NCBI GenBank assembly: GCA_005281725.1
Contig: SSBO01000012.1
Span: forward strand, 21,654,779 to 21,718,778
Direction: 5' to 3'
DNA length: 64,000 nucleotides
From: Wuchereria bancrofti
Lineage: Eukaryota > Nematoda > Chromadorea > Rhabditida > Onchocercidae
Shown here: piece after piece, positions 11,867-23,665 of the stretch
Layout of the letters: each line of letters opens with the position of its first letter
How positions within the stretch are numbered: position 1 is the first letter of the stretch
Program-made: the position numbers and the translations under genes
Notes under the pieces: generated by a model
What the model saw: the letters and a program-made list of their open reading frames with translations, nothing else
Told to the model about the DNA's origin: nothing
Databases searched by the model: none

Positions 11867-14800
11867 ATGAGCCAGAAGAAGACACTTGGAACTGTTACAG
11901 AATGTATAGAGATTTGTGATGATTCGGTATCTTTGCTGAGCGATGCTAATCTTTCAGTTTTAAATAGTTCACCACTTTTCATCGGTAAGGAGCAATTTGT
12001 TATAAGTACTCAGCAAGTTAATCCGATTCAATTCATCGTTTTTATTTTCTCTTTTTTTTTTTCATTTTTTTTTATAGGATGAGGAGCAGACTTTTATATT
12101 CTTCACAGCGAGACTGTCATGGCCTGAAGAATGACGGGAAATTTGCCAGGAAAATTGTTTTTCGTTGGAAGGGAATAAGACCTGAGCAGTTTCGATATTA
12201 GATAAAGTTAATTTTATTTTGAGATGTCATTGCGTAGAAAAGTAAGTGAAAGGATTTATCAATTCTTCGATCATTTTGAACCATATATTAGGGGCAACTA
12301 TGTAGTTATTTCTTATAAAAGATTGAACATTGATCTTTACATTATTTTGCTTGTAGAAGAAAAATGTGGTAAGGTAACGAAAAATGATGAGAAGGATAAG
12401 GGGAAGTGGATTTACTCGAAGCCGTCCAGATTGAATTTTGCATCGTTATTTCATGGTGGATCACATCGAAAATATAAAAGGTTCGTGTCCGTTTCCATTC
12501 CTTATTGATTAGCAAGATTCATCGTTTTTTTTTTTCACACTTCATTGTTTTTTATAGTTGCAGTTATATGTTATATATGTTGGATCACGTGATGTGCAGT
12601 ATAACCTCTATTATTTGGTCGTTAGTTTAATAAGCCGAGAGTATTTAGCATAGCTACATATGGAGTATAACTAGCCAACCCCATCAGTGTTAGTCTCACT
12701 TCACTTCCAATCGATTCCCTTAAAATTACCTTTTGACAATCTTATCCGTAGTTTGATTCAGCGGATTAGATGAGCAAGTATAAGGTACAATATTTCTTCA
12801 GTTTCATTGCAAGTTTGTGGATTTCTGCCATGTTTCTCTTTTGTTCATAACTGCTAACTCTTACTAAACTGTTACTTTTTCTTGCAGAATAACCTTGAAA
12901 CCATTATTTTTGTTCTGGATATATGCTTTCAAAAGCGAAACATTGTAAAATAAGGAAATTGGCGGGGTCATGAGTTAACATTTAAGTAAAGATAATGTTC
13001 TGGTCCTGACTCCAAATATTCTTTATCAGGATAAAAATTAGGAGGGGTTAAGTTGGAGTAGTAGACAAGATTGGATAAAGCGAAAATGGAACAGTTACCT
13101 CCAAATATCTAAATTTCTCTATCCGTCTCAGAGCAGTTAGTGTTATTAGTAGTTAACCTAACAATTCATGCAATTAATTACGCAAACACATATGTCTTTA
13201 TTAAACGATAATGTGGAACAACGTTTTTAATTTCGGTAAACTTTTTTGGTAGATAACGCTAATGGTTCAGTGACACCAATCGGTTGATGATTTTTGTGAA
13301 TATTTATGGTAATTAGTGTATATTGTTGTGTATCGTTAATTGATTTTTTAAATTATGAAAGTGCATGTTTTGCTGAATGGAATGTTTTTTCCTCAGATTT
13401 TCTAATTGCTAAATTTATTTGGTGTTCGTCAGTGTTGAATGGTCTAACGCTTAGCGACTGTTTATGGAAGAATGCTTTGTCTTCGATCTTGAATTATCGG
13501 GGAAAAAATTTATTTGGATTATTGTTCTGTAGATACATTAGTATTCCTGATTTTTATGTTCTCTTTTTGTTCCACTCGAATAATCCACCCTTGATTTGTT
13601 TTTTGTATTGATGAATTTTTTTTATTAAATGTGTGTGAGTGATTGTGAATCGGCATTTTATTAACAATTTTAATTACTTCTGAATACAGACTAACACAAA
13701 TTTCCAATATTCCCATATTAAGATTGTGTTATATCGCATCTTTCCAGAAACTTCTTCTTTACTGTTAAATACTTGTTTTAAAAATTCATATTAGAAAAAG
13801 TTAAAATTATATTATATTAGTTCAAGTCTACAATTAGTAAGGAACAAGGTCTGTGTAAGAAGGTTTGCCAGTTTCCCTGAAGATTATATAGATCTTAAAT
13901 GGAAAGCTTAACTTTTTTTTTCACTGGATCACTATTTAACTTTGTTTTACTGAATATATTGAAAAATTTCCGATGCGTAATCAGCAAAATTTATAAGGAG
14001 GTTCTGAAAATGTCCTCATTCGAAATAGGATTCCAATTCTCCATTACACACTTACAATGGAAAATTAGCAAAATTGTCTCCGTTTCAGAAGCAGTAGTGT
14101 AGTAGATATAGCATCATCAAAAGGTGCCGATGAAATGATTCAAATAAATAAGGATTGTACATTATCCAGTGCAAATGCTGGCTCAGTACCACAGTTAGAT
14201 TCCCGAATTCTCGAAGATAGTTCTTCATCAAGCGTCGGTCGGCAATCGCAATTTGCGAATAATGAAGATGAACAAGGTAATTTTTTTGCATCCGCTAATA
14301 TCCGATAACAAAATATCTAGTGATTGGACTGCATGTAGAATATAGAGATATTTTTGGAAAAAAAGGGTATTGGTGCTAAATACCAAACGATTCTATGTTT
14401 AAATCGCTAGAAGCCCACGCTTTTATCAAACAAGAAGGAGTATTTTATTGGTTTGGGTGAAGCTTGCAATAATGTGGCTATCCTTTAATACTCTCCAATT
14501 GCTATCACATATTCATCATGACGAAATATCTTTTGTTGATTAGTTCTGATTCATACAAATACACTTGTTCTAATTCCATACAATTTGAGAATAGTTATAC
14601 TTAGTAGTAAGGAGAATAGATTTTGAACGGACTTTAGAAAGCATTAATGACGAATCTTCTTGTTTTGATGCAGTGGTTATACCTGATACCAGTTCGTTAC
14701 AACCAGTACCGCAACATTCATTATTGAGTAATTCTTCTGCTCCGATTCGAAAATATTGGGAGTGTCCATTGTGCTTCATTCGACAACCTTCAGCGAACTT

Positions 14801-17800
14801 TCCTCGTCTTTCTTGCTGTAATCATCGGTCGTGTAAAAATTGTCTTGTACAGGTTAGTTTCCTTTGATTAAAACATCTCTGTTGATTTACCAGGATTCAT
14901 TTATTACGCAAGCACATAATCTGGCAATTATGGAATTTAGTTTAAGATTTTAAATTGTTTGCAGTACTTGCAAGTGGAGATAATGGAAAGCAGAGTGCAA
15001 TTAACTTGTCCGGAATGCAATGAGTTGCTTCATCCAACGGATATCTACTCCTTAATGGCACATTGCCCTGATTTAATCAAAAAATATGAAACATTTTCAT
15101 TGAGGCGTGTATTAATGATGGATCCAGATACTCGATGGTGTCCAGCGCCTGATTGCACGTTAGTTTTTCCATTTTTCAGTCTCGAGATTTTCTTCAATTT
15201 CGAAAATACGAAATTTATATTGATTAATGGTAGGTATCCAGGAAAAGAAATTCTGTTTTCCTTTTGCTTTTGGTGTTGTTAAGAGACAATCGTAGCAGTA
15301 AAACTAAAAGGGCGTATTTATTTGTAATGAAAAAGAAATTTACTCAAGCGCGTATCTAACATTATATGTTTGTTAGTAACATCTGTTACGAAATTAAATC
15401 GGAATATATCGTCAGCATGAATGGAAATAGCCACGTGAGTATATGAATGACAATGTATGCTTCCAAACATTTTAAACATTTGAGTAGACATCGTGAGGCA
15501 GTGGTGGATCCTAGATAAAAACTGCCGTTAGCTTCTGGAGAAATGAATTTTATGAAAATTAGCAGAAATAATCTTCTGATGTTATAGATCTCCATTTCAA
15601 CAAACGATGCATTGAATGGCAGCAAAATTCTTTAAAATATGAATGCATTCACAGATAAACACAGTTAAGGTTTTTACATCGATTGTTAGTCTGAAGTAGT
15701 ACTCAAATTTAGGTACGCGGTTATCGCAACGGCATGTGCTGCTTGTCCGGAACTACGCTGTGAACGTCCCGGCTGTGGTGCACTTTTTTGTTATCACTGC
15801 AAAGGACCATGGCATGCCAGTCAAACATGTGATGAGGCTCGTAAGGAGCGTGGAGAAATATATCGACGAGCAGTACCACAACTTTCGACTACACAAGAAA
15901 GCACCCTTAAACGTACTAACATTAATTTTTTAAGCCTTGAAAGCTTATTAATCCTCATTTAATTTTAATTTAATCATAACATTCTCTTGTTATTTCCGAA
16001 TACAAACATTTTTAATAGTCGAAATTTATTTCATATTCATACTGTAGAAATGCATCATGATGACAGTAATGTTTATTCTTATTTCTCAGATTTCTTATTT
16101 GACTGAATTTAGGTGGAGATATCAAAGCGTGTCCTCGATGTCGTACATACATTGTTAAGATGAATGATGGTTCATGCAATCACATGGTCTGTGCGATGTG
16201 CAGCGCTCAATTCTGTTGGCTTTGTTTGCGAGAAATCAATGATCTGCATTATCTGAGGTGGATAATTCATAAATTTTAGTTTAGACATTGACCAATAAAA
16301 TATTCAAAAAAAAAATGTTATTAGACTACTGTGTGAAAAAGTAAACTATAAAACGTTATGTTTATTTGATGATTTATTGATATGTGTCTTCTCAAGTTTT
16401 TCGATAAGTTAAAAAATTTTGTACGAAAAGAGAAAAGCTGAATAATTTTTATTCTTTCAGTCCCACAGGTTGCACTTTTTGGGGAAAAAAACCTTGGACC
16501 AGGAAGAAGAAATTACTATGTCAAGTTGGAACTTTGATTGGTGCACCCGTTGGTATTGCACTGATTGCAGGTTTGGCAATACCAGGCATAATTTTTGGTG
16601 TACCCGTTTTTGTTGGAAGGTAATTCAGTCTTAGTCTTTTTTATTACTTGATTCTTCGAAACCAATAGGTATCAAAATTCTGCAGCTTAATTATTTCTTA
16701 ATTGCTAACCATCTCCATCCTATCTATTGTTGGCCGATGTCACATAGATATCTCTCGAGTAACCACAATTTTTTTTTTTTTTTTACCAATTTTATTCCCA
16801 TCCCGTTTAGTGTAAATGATTGAGGTGTGCATCAAATCTCAGATTCCTAATGTTTTAGTCGAAATATGTAGGAGTGAACTTGTCATTTGTTCGTAAACAA
16901 TGTGTTTCGTTTACTTTGTTGCAATATTTTTGTTGATGACCACAGATGTTTGGTGGTGTTCAATATTTAGCAGAATAAATTATTTTGTTAAAATATTTTT
17001 AGGAAAGTAAACCAGCGCTTCGTTCATCTAACTAAAATTCGTAGACGTTGTTTAACGGCTGGAAGTGTAATAGGCTCACTAGTCGTTAGTCCAGTTCTAG
17101 CGGTGATGGCTGTTGGTTAGTTAACTTATTGCTGTAAAAATAATGGTTTTTTGAGTTACAAAAAGTTGTAGTGTTTTTTGTTTGATTTTTTTTAAAAACC
17201 ATTTCAATGTAACGAATTCACAAATTCTGAATTATTTCTTGACATTTTATAATATTTATTAATTTTATAAGACGAAATATTATTAGTTGTATCTTCTAGG
17301 TACACCGTTCATTGATTTATATTTCAGGTGTGGGAATTCCCATTATGCTAGCTTATGTTTATGGTGTTGTACCGCTCTCTTTATGTAGAAATGGTGGATG
17401 TGGTGTTGGTAGTGGTTCAGCGAAACCGGATCAAGACGATCTTGATGATGACGAGATTTGGCATGAAATGAATATGCGTGAGTTTTGTTGTTTTGATATT
17501 GCACATTTTTCGTCTGCTTTTTCACTTAAAATATGGAGCATGTATATGATAAATAAATTTGCGATTGTACTTTTTGTTGCAGATAGTCATGAGAAATCTC
17601 CACTACTGAACGATATGGAACGACAGGATGGTACATCCGTCATTACCAGAATATCTGTAAATAGTGGTTTGTCCGGTGCACAGCAGATGCCTAGTCGTCT
17701 ACAAGTGCAGGCCGAATTATGTCGTCGTAGGCCAAGTATAGAATCAGGTGAATTTATTATTGCATTATTTGGAAAACAATATATAATTAAATATGTTTAT

Positions 17801-20330
17801 TTCTTTCATTCGAATCTGTAAACTTTTAGGAATCAATAGTTTAGGCGAAAAGTACAACTATGAGGAAGCGAGCACCAAAGCTATGGCTGGTTCTCAGTAT
17901 AACGATGATAAGGTTAAGTTCAACTTATGTGTGCTTTTAGACTCATTTAATGGATCATTTAGAATAGATAGAGCAATTTCGAGAATTAAACTTTTAAGTT
18001 ATCACTGCAAAAATATAAACTGAGCTATTTATGTTATTTTTATTCACTGGCTATTTCGATCATCTTTCAAAAGGAAGATTTTGTTCGGTTTCTATTACTG
18101 GTAATAACGAAAATTGATAATGGTTATAATAGGAAAAACCATGAGTAAAATCAACAATAAATTTAAAAAATGAATGATATTTTAAAAATTGCAGAGTTTG
18201 CAAACAGTATGTTCTGGTCAAGAAGCGGTGAGTTATTGTGAAGAAGTAGCAAGTATTGTTGCTTTATCAGGTTCAGTTATTGACGCCAAATCACTCACTG
18301 ATAGTGCCAGTGGACGTGTTTTTGTAACACAGATGTGCAGCCGTGAACGAGACCTAAGTCCATCATCACAACACGCCATTGCTTGTAATGATCTTTCTAA
18401 ATCAGGTCATTCAGTCATCTTATTATTTGTCAAGCTGAAAATTTTTAGTAAATAAAGTGTCAGGTCAAAATAAATGTTTGGATATAATTCTTTTATTTTT
18501 TGCTTATTTAAATGACATGTATCTTTTCAATGAAAATATTCATAAACGTAGATTAATTGACAATATATCAAGTCAGAAGGTTTATTCTGAAAATTTTATA
18601 AATTCTCAATATTTTTAGGTGATGAATGCTCTTGTGAAAATCAGCAAAATACTGGGCAAGAAACAATTACTTATACTCGGTACTTATTGTTTTTTTCACA
18701 TTCTAAAGAATTTTACTTTAATGCAAATAATTGTATGTTTAATATAATGAATTTCTGGAGTAGATTTTATACAATTTTCATTAAATAAATTTATGTAGTT
18801 ATAGGGAAGATTCTATGTCGTGGGGTGGCGCTTGCAAACGTCGTGGTCATGCAGCGAACATCGTTTCTTCAAATGGCGGTATGGCATCACAGCGGGTTGC
18901 GCAAACATATTCTAATGTAAAATGTGATTTCATTACTGAGAATACTTCAGGTAATATGCTAATGAGCTTATTACAAATGCTAATACTGCTTGAATTGGAT
19001 ACAGTTAGGCAAAATTGGAAAGTACTTTGTATTCTTGCAGGTGGTGATTCTGATGAATTGGTAGTAATGGTTGACGAAAGCATTCCTCAACCTAGCGACT
19101 CAAGTAAAGATTTAAAGCAATCATCTTCAGGTTCAACTAAAGTTCGTCAGGTAAAGAAATTTCCCCTACTCAAATTATTTGAATTAATATCCATCATAAT
19201 ATTCTTGTAAAGGTGTATTTTAAGTGTTACTATTATTACTTGTGCTGAACTTGCTTATGTTTATTATGTTAAGCATTAAGATTAATGAATTGTCCGGTAT
19301 GGAAAGTTGCTGCTTTTCTTTTCCCATGAAGTCAAAAGAAATTTCTCGATGTCCACAAATCCTTTTGGCAATATTTTAGTGTTAAAATATTTTGATTTCG
19401 TATTATTTGAAAGGTAGTAACAAGATATTGTTTAGATTATTCGTTCTTCTCATTCAAGTGATTCTACTGATTCAAAAGCTGATCGATTCCACATCCGTGC
19501 TCTTTTTGATACCATGAAGAGAATCGTCTCGGATGATATTGTTTCTGAATCTGAAAAAGAGTGAGAATTAAGAATTTTATGTTAGGATAATTTTTGTTTC
19601 AAATTTCAAATAACACTTGTTTTTCAATTAAGCAGTTAATAAAAGAGCTAATATTATCACGAACTTCTATCAATAGCTCTTTTTTTTTCATAGCTCTTTT
19701 AAATGAAATCAAGAAGTAGAACAAGGTTTTTCATTATATTTTCATACGTAGCTAAATTTCGTGAACACTTGGTAACTTAAACGTTAAAAAACTAGGAAAC
19801 TTTTCAGATCAGAAGTTCAGCAAATCGGTAATTTTAATTTCCGTTCGGTGTTACGCCATTCAACTCAGAGGAATGCAATGTCAAATAATGTCGGTCAGTT
19901 TTTCTTTACCTCTAAATAGATTTCCCATTCTGAATTAGTTATTTATCATCTGTAGAGCGCAAACTATTACTGCTTAAATTTACAGCGTTGTTAACTTTTC
20001 TCTGATTAGTCATTTTGTACATCTCCTTTTGTTGCAAAATGAATACTAATTCTCTGTCGCATACTAAGTATAGTTATAAAAGATATTTCTAAAGGAGCTC
20101 TTGTGGTAATCTATTTAATTTATCGTCACTGAAACTGTCAGTGTTTTTTTTTCTTTCCAGATACGCATAATCACATTGGTGCATGTTCGAGTAGTAGTGA
20201 TCAACGTCCATTGTCCTCCGGTTCAGAGCATTCCATTGCGACAAACATGAAGACAGACTGTAGTAATGATGAAAAGAGTGATGCGAGGAATAAACGACGT
20301 TTCTTTTCAAATCTTTTTATCAAACGTTGA
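11867..20330 (+). CDS. RBR E3 ubiquitin ligase, RNF19A/B (dorfin) type
   Basis: Membrane-anchored RING-between-RING ubiquitin ligase. Nineteen exons with consistent phase: 11867-11984, 12357-12480, 14089-14276, 14674-14852, 14965-15158, 15713-15912, 16113-16257, 16461-16619, 17003-17115, 17328-17477, 17583-17747, 17830-17912, 18195-18405, 18619-18679, 18799-18950, 19041-19150, 19436-19560, 19808-19893, 20161-20330 (about 910 residues). RING1 starts at ECPLC (about 174). The IBR is rich in Cys ([23 protein letters not shown]). RING2 starts at [19 protein letters not shown], with the expected catalytic Cys in the following VC. Two hydrophobic segments follow ([20 protein letters not shown], and VIGSLVV through [13 protein letters not shown]), then LYGVVP-like LCRNGGCG as in RNF19. 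The tail is Ser-rich and holds the conserved ASTKAMAGS block. Alternative 5' ends and a possible alternative acceptor at 14638 exist. Confidence 0.93.
12077..12243 (+). promoter_or_regulatory. Candidate alternative 5' end of the RNF19-type gene
   Basis: A poly-T tract ending in TATAG (AG at 12076-12077) is followed by about 145 bases with stops and then an ATG at 12224. The frame from this ATG ([10 protein letters not shown]...) runs without a stop into exon 12357-12480, in the coding phase. It may be an internal trans-splice site giving a shorter protein start that skips the exon at 11867-11984. Within it, AAAAGTAAGT at 12238-12247 is a strong cryptic donor. Confidence 0.4.
12584..12593. promoter_or_regulatory. 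Third palindromic CACGTG site, in intron 2 of the RNF19-type gene
   Basis: ATCACGTGAT is a perfect 10-base palindrome with the same TCACGTGA core as the upstream site at 11396-11403. It lies shortly after exon 12357-12480, in a 1.6 kb intron. This may be an intronic enhancer element bound by the same bHLH-zipper factor. Binding is inference. Confidence 0.35.
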
Positions 20331-20331
20331 A

Positions 20332-20337
20332 AATAAA
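20332..20337 (+). terminator. Polyadenylation signal directly after the RNF19-type stop codon
   Basis: AATAAA begins one base after the TGA (20328-20330). Use of this signal would give a 3' UTR of only about 15-25 bases. Further AATAAA copies occur near 20818 and 20835 and would give a 3' UTR of about 500 bases. Confidence 0.4.
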
Positions 20338-20339
20338 AT

Positions 20340-21820
20340 TATCTTTTTTTAATATACCTTTTTTCTCGACTATTTTTCATTATCGTCTCTTTCAAAGTTC
20401 TTTATTCATTTCTATGTCGTGATTTGTTAATCTTACTGCACATAAATTTTGCGGGTATCTGGACTTTCATTCAGTAAACATTGCATTTTTCTTTGTTTAA
20501 TAATTAATTAGTTATGTACTGTTCACTTCGACTATAATTATATTATATCACATATTATATCACACAGTACTATCATGCTGGAAGTTTCTCTTCTTCTATT
20601 CTCTTTTCGCTTTCAATCAAAAAAGATTCACTATGTATATTATACTAATTCAAACTAAAAACTGTGGTAGGATTTGTTTTTTTTTTTATTGTTGGATATA
20701 TATAATGTAGTATTATTTAAACTTGTCAAACGTGAAATAAGTATAGCTTAGCTTCTACGGTACTTTGTACAAAAGACTATGTAATGGAAGCTAAGTTAAA
20801 TTTTGGTGGAGATGAATTAATAAAAAGCAAACAATAAAAATCAGAGGTTAGGAATTAATTACAGAAATGTTATACTATTTATCTGCTCCTAATTTGCCAT
20901 ATTTTTATTGTTCAGGATGCAAGTTCATGTTCCCCATTTTACTTCATTAATTATTTATATCACAAAAATTGTCATTTACAACGCCTTATTAAATAAATGT
21001 CATAATTCATTTTTTTTACAGGTTTTCAATTCCATGGAAATATTTGTTGACATTGTTTCATTTTTGATATTTAAACTTCAGATTTCAAGTCTCTAATGCA
21101 TGGGGAGAGAGGGAGGGGAGGGGAGGAGGGGGTTAGAATTTTGACCTTATAGGATTTCTTTTCCGTGTTCTCTCATCCATTGATTAAATGTACTGACCTT
21201 AAAGGGAAATTATAAGGAGAAGCCGTTAAATATTACTGGTTTATAAAATGGAATAAGTGCTCCTTCTGAAATCTCCTTTCCGGATTTAATAAAGTGAGAA
21301 CATTTCTATATTTTGGTGACTTAATGAGCGTTGATATAGAAAAATTATAGAAGAATTATTTTGTTTTACATTAATTTCTATATTGTAGCACATTGCCTGA
21401 AGTGGAAAGCACATTTGTGATAAACTGGGCAAAGGCTGTTGAAAATTATTGTTACCTTTGTGTTCAGAGATTTCCAAGGTAATATTTTGAATCTGTTTGG
21501 TAAAATTCGAAGTTGTCAGCTGTTACAATACATTTTGTGCAAGTTATTAGCTGACTTGCTTTTAAGTAATTACGAACCACCTATGTCTTGGTACAGCAGG
21601 TTAATTGTTTTAAAGATTGTAAAGTTCGTTTCATCAGATATCAGTATTAGTTCGACAAGGAAGTTTTTCGCTTTAGATTTTTTGAAGGATTATGAAGGTA
21701 ATTTGAGGGCGCTTTCATCTTTAAGTTGTGTCAGGCTTCCTGTTTTCCGTAACAAAGCATCATTCATTCACTTGTTATTTGTTGTATTTTCTTTTTTAAA
21801 AAAGAAAATTTCTTTTTTGT
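20340..21820. other. Intergenic region upstream of eIF2-beta
   Basis: No convincing gene. It contains a G-rich tract (21102-21132, listed separately). An open frame of 135 codons without ATG (21439-21846) runs through the pyrimidine tract and into the eIF2-beta 5' UTR; I judge it part of the outron or promoter rather than coding. Confidence 0.55.
21102..21132 (+). promoter_or_regulatory. G-rich tract with quadruplex-forming pattern
   Basis: Thirty-one bases made only of G and A with five G-runs of three or more, separated by loops of 1-5 bases, in otherwise AT-rich DNA. It lies about 720 bases upstream of the eIF2-beta start on the coding strand. It meets the usual G3+N1-7 quadruplex pattern. 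It may act in the promoter or outron of eIF2-beta; function is unknown. Confidence 0.6.
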
Positions 21821-21825
21821 TTCAG
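21805..21825 (+). promoter_or_regulatory. Trans-splice acceptor of eIF2-beta
   Basis: A pyrimidine tract ending in TTGTTTCAG (AG at 21824-21825) lies 23 bases before the ATG, with no upstream exon in sight. This is the arrangement expected for spliced-leader addition in nematodes. Confidence 0.6.
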
Positions 21826-21848
21826 ATTCCGTTTCATAAGCAGTGAAA

Positions 21849-22613
21849 ATGGCAGACGATGATTTAAAACTCGATTTGACAGGAAAAAAAAAGAAGTCCA
21901 AGAAGCCAATCGTATTGGATGATGAAACACCAAAAGCAGACGAAAATGTAGCTCCAGTTGGAGACTCGGAAGAACTGGTGTTAGGGCCAAAAAAAAAGAA
22001 AAAAACACCAAAAGTACCTGTTGTTGATGAGGAACATGTTCCGGAAGAGGTATCTGAAGTTGTCACAGGTGCTGGTTTATCAAATCTTATTGATTCAAAA
22101 AACGCATGGCCTGATTATACATATGAACAACTGCTGGAGCTCGTTTTTGGTATAATGCGTGAGCGAAATCCGGAATTGGCAGCTGGTGAAAAGAAGAAAT
22201 TCGTGATGAAACCACCTCAAGTGGCTCGTGCTGGTAGCAAAAAGACAGCATTCGCTAATTTTGCTGAAATTTGTCGGTTATTGAAACGACAACCAAAACA
22301 TGTGCTGCAATTTTTGTTGGCAGAATTGGGTACAACAGGTTCAATTGATGGTAACAGTTGTTTGATCGTTAAAGGACGTTTCCAACAAAAGCATATTGAA
22401 AGTGTTTTGCGAAAATACATTAAAGAATATGTTGCTTGTCATACGTGTAGGTCTTCCGAGACGGAATTGACGAAAGATACACGTTTGTTTTTCTTGGAAT
22501 GTAAAACTTGTGGTAGTCGATGCTCTGTCACTGCTATTAAGAGTGGATTTACTGCTATGGTAGGAAAACGTGCTGCATTGCGGCGCGCTGCGGAAGCTAC
22601 TGCAGGTAAATAA
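21849..22613 (+). CDS. Translation initiation factor eIF2 subunit beta
   Basis: Beta subunit of the eIF2 GTP-binding heterotrimer that brings initiator Met-tRNA to the 40S ribosome; it contacts eIF5 and eIF2B through N-terminal lysine blocks. The protein has 254 residues, shorter than the human one and similar to nematode homologues. Lysine blocks KKKKSKK (about 13-19) and KKKKK (about 45) are visible, against three in human. The central conserved part includes [13 protein letters not shown] and [14 protein letters not shown]. The C-terminal zinc ribbon has two CxxC pairs, CHTC and CKTC, followed by GSRC. It is a single exon, unlike the other protein-coding genes here. ATG at 21849 is chosen because it follows the CAG acceptor; upstream in-frame codons lie in the UTR. 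Confidence 0.96.
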   Translation: MADDDLKLDLTGKKKKSKKPIVLDDETPKADENVAPVGDSEELVLGPKKKKKTPKVPVVDEEHVPEEVSEVVTGAGLSNLIDSKNAWPDYTYEQLLELVFGIMRERNPELAAGEKKKFVMKPPQVARAGSKKTAFANFAEICRLLKRQPKHVLQFLLAELGTTGSIDGNSCLIVKGRFQQKHIESVLRKYIKEYVACHTCRSSETELTKDTRLFFLECKTCGSRCSVTAIKSGFTAMVGKRAALRRAAEATAGK

Positions 22614-23665
22614 ATTACATAAAAACTTTCTCTGTTATATTCCATAGTATTTGGGGAAGTACGAGTAAAATTACTTCATTTTCATATCCTTCAAATGAAT
22701 TCTGAATTTGTCGGTGAATAGTGACTTCTTTTTTATCTTTTCATTGACTCAGATTTTTTTTTCAAAAAAAGAAAGAAAAAATCTTAAGAAAGTTGAATTT
22801 TGGTTATTTTAACTCTGTTTAATATTAATAACAATTTACTTTGCATTGTTTGTTCTTCCTTTCCCTCTTCATGGAATTTACATTACATTGATGGATGTGT
22901 TTGCTTCACATATATTGATAAAGTTTTTTTTTTTTTGATGGTATTAGTTGTAGCATTTCAGATAAAGGTATCGGGGACATGCCTTGCTTTTATTTAACAC
23001 ACATTAGCAGGACAACAATTTTGGGTTGGATACTTTCCCTGTTTTTGTGATTCGTGGTAGGTTACGGTCTTCATTTTAAGTTTCTGAAATGTGTTTCTCC
23101 ATATGTTCATGAACTTTAAGGTGTTGGCATACTTCGTGATTTTTTTTACAATGTTAGAAGTTCGAGTAGTTGTCGACCTGTAACGATCGAATTGATTTTG
23201 AATTCATTTTGGTGTACAGCTTTGTCAATTGCCACGGAGTATTTTCAACAGACGAGGGGGATAAAATTTATTAAACGTAAAATAGTTTTGTACATTGTTC
23301 AGTGGATTTATATCAGAGTAAAAACTGATCGTTTTTGTAATACAGTAACTTTAAGTAAAGTTTTATTTTCACATTAAATATCAGGATAAAAATTTACCAA
23401 TAAACATGTTGATTTTGAATGTTTTCTCATTTGAATTAGTATCGTTAAACATAGCAGTTAAAGTAGGATATGCTTTTTTGATTACAGATGAAGGATGTAA
23501 TCTCTGCAGCAAGGAAAAAAAATTTGCAAACTTATATCAGTTGAAATTAACTTTTCACAAAGGAAAAAAGCAGTACAATATCAGTTATCACTTAAAAGTA
23601 TTGGAATTTCCTGGAACTGTCATTTATTTTTTTGTAATTTTTTATTCCAGTTTCTGGCAGATATA
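22614..23665. other. Intergenic spacer between eIF2-beta and the DTWD1-type gene
   Basis: About 1 kb, T-rich, with no coding exon that I can support. Both flanking genes are on the plus strand. CAG acceptors at 23650 and 23660 precede the next start codon, so a two-gene operon with SL trans-splicing of the downstream gene is possible. The spacing is long for a C. elegans operon but not for parasitic nematodes. Confidence 0.5.

Noticed and set aside
13306..13611. 101-codon plus-strand frame in RNF19-type intron 2
   Set aside because: No in-phase splice route, very hydrophobic composition as expected from T-rich intron, and no recognised domain.
21439..21846. 135-codon plus-strand open frame upstream of eIF2-beta
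   Set aside because: It starts without ATG, runs through the pyrimidine tract and acceptor of eIF2-beta, and shows no domain. More likely outron sequence.
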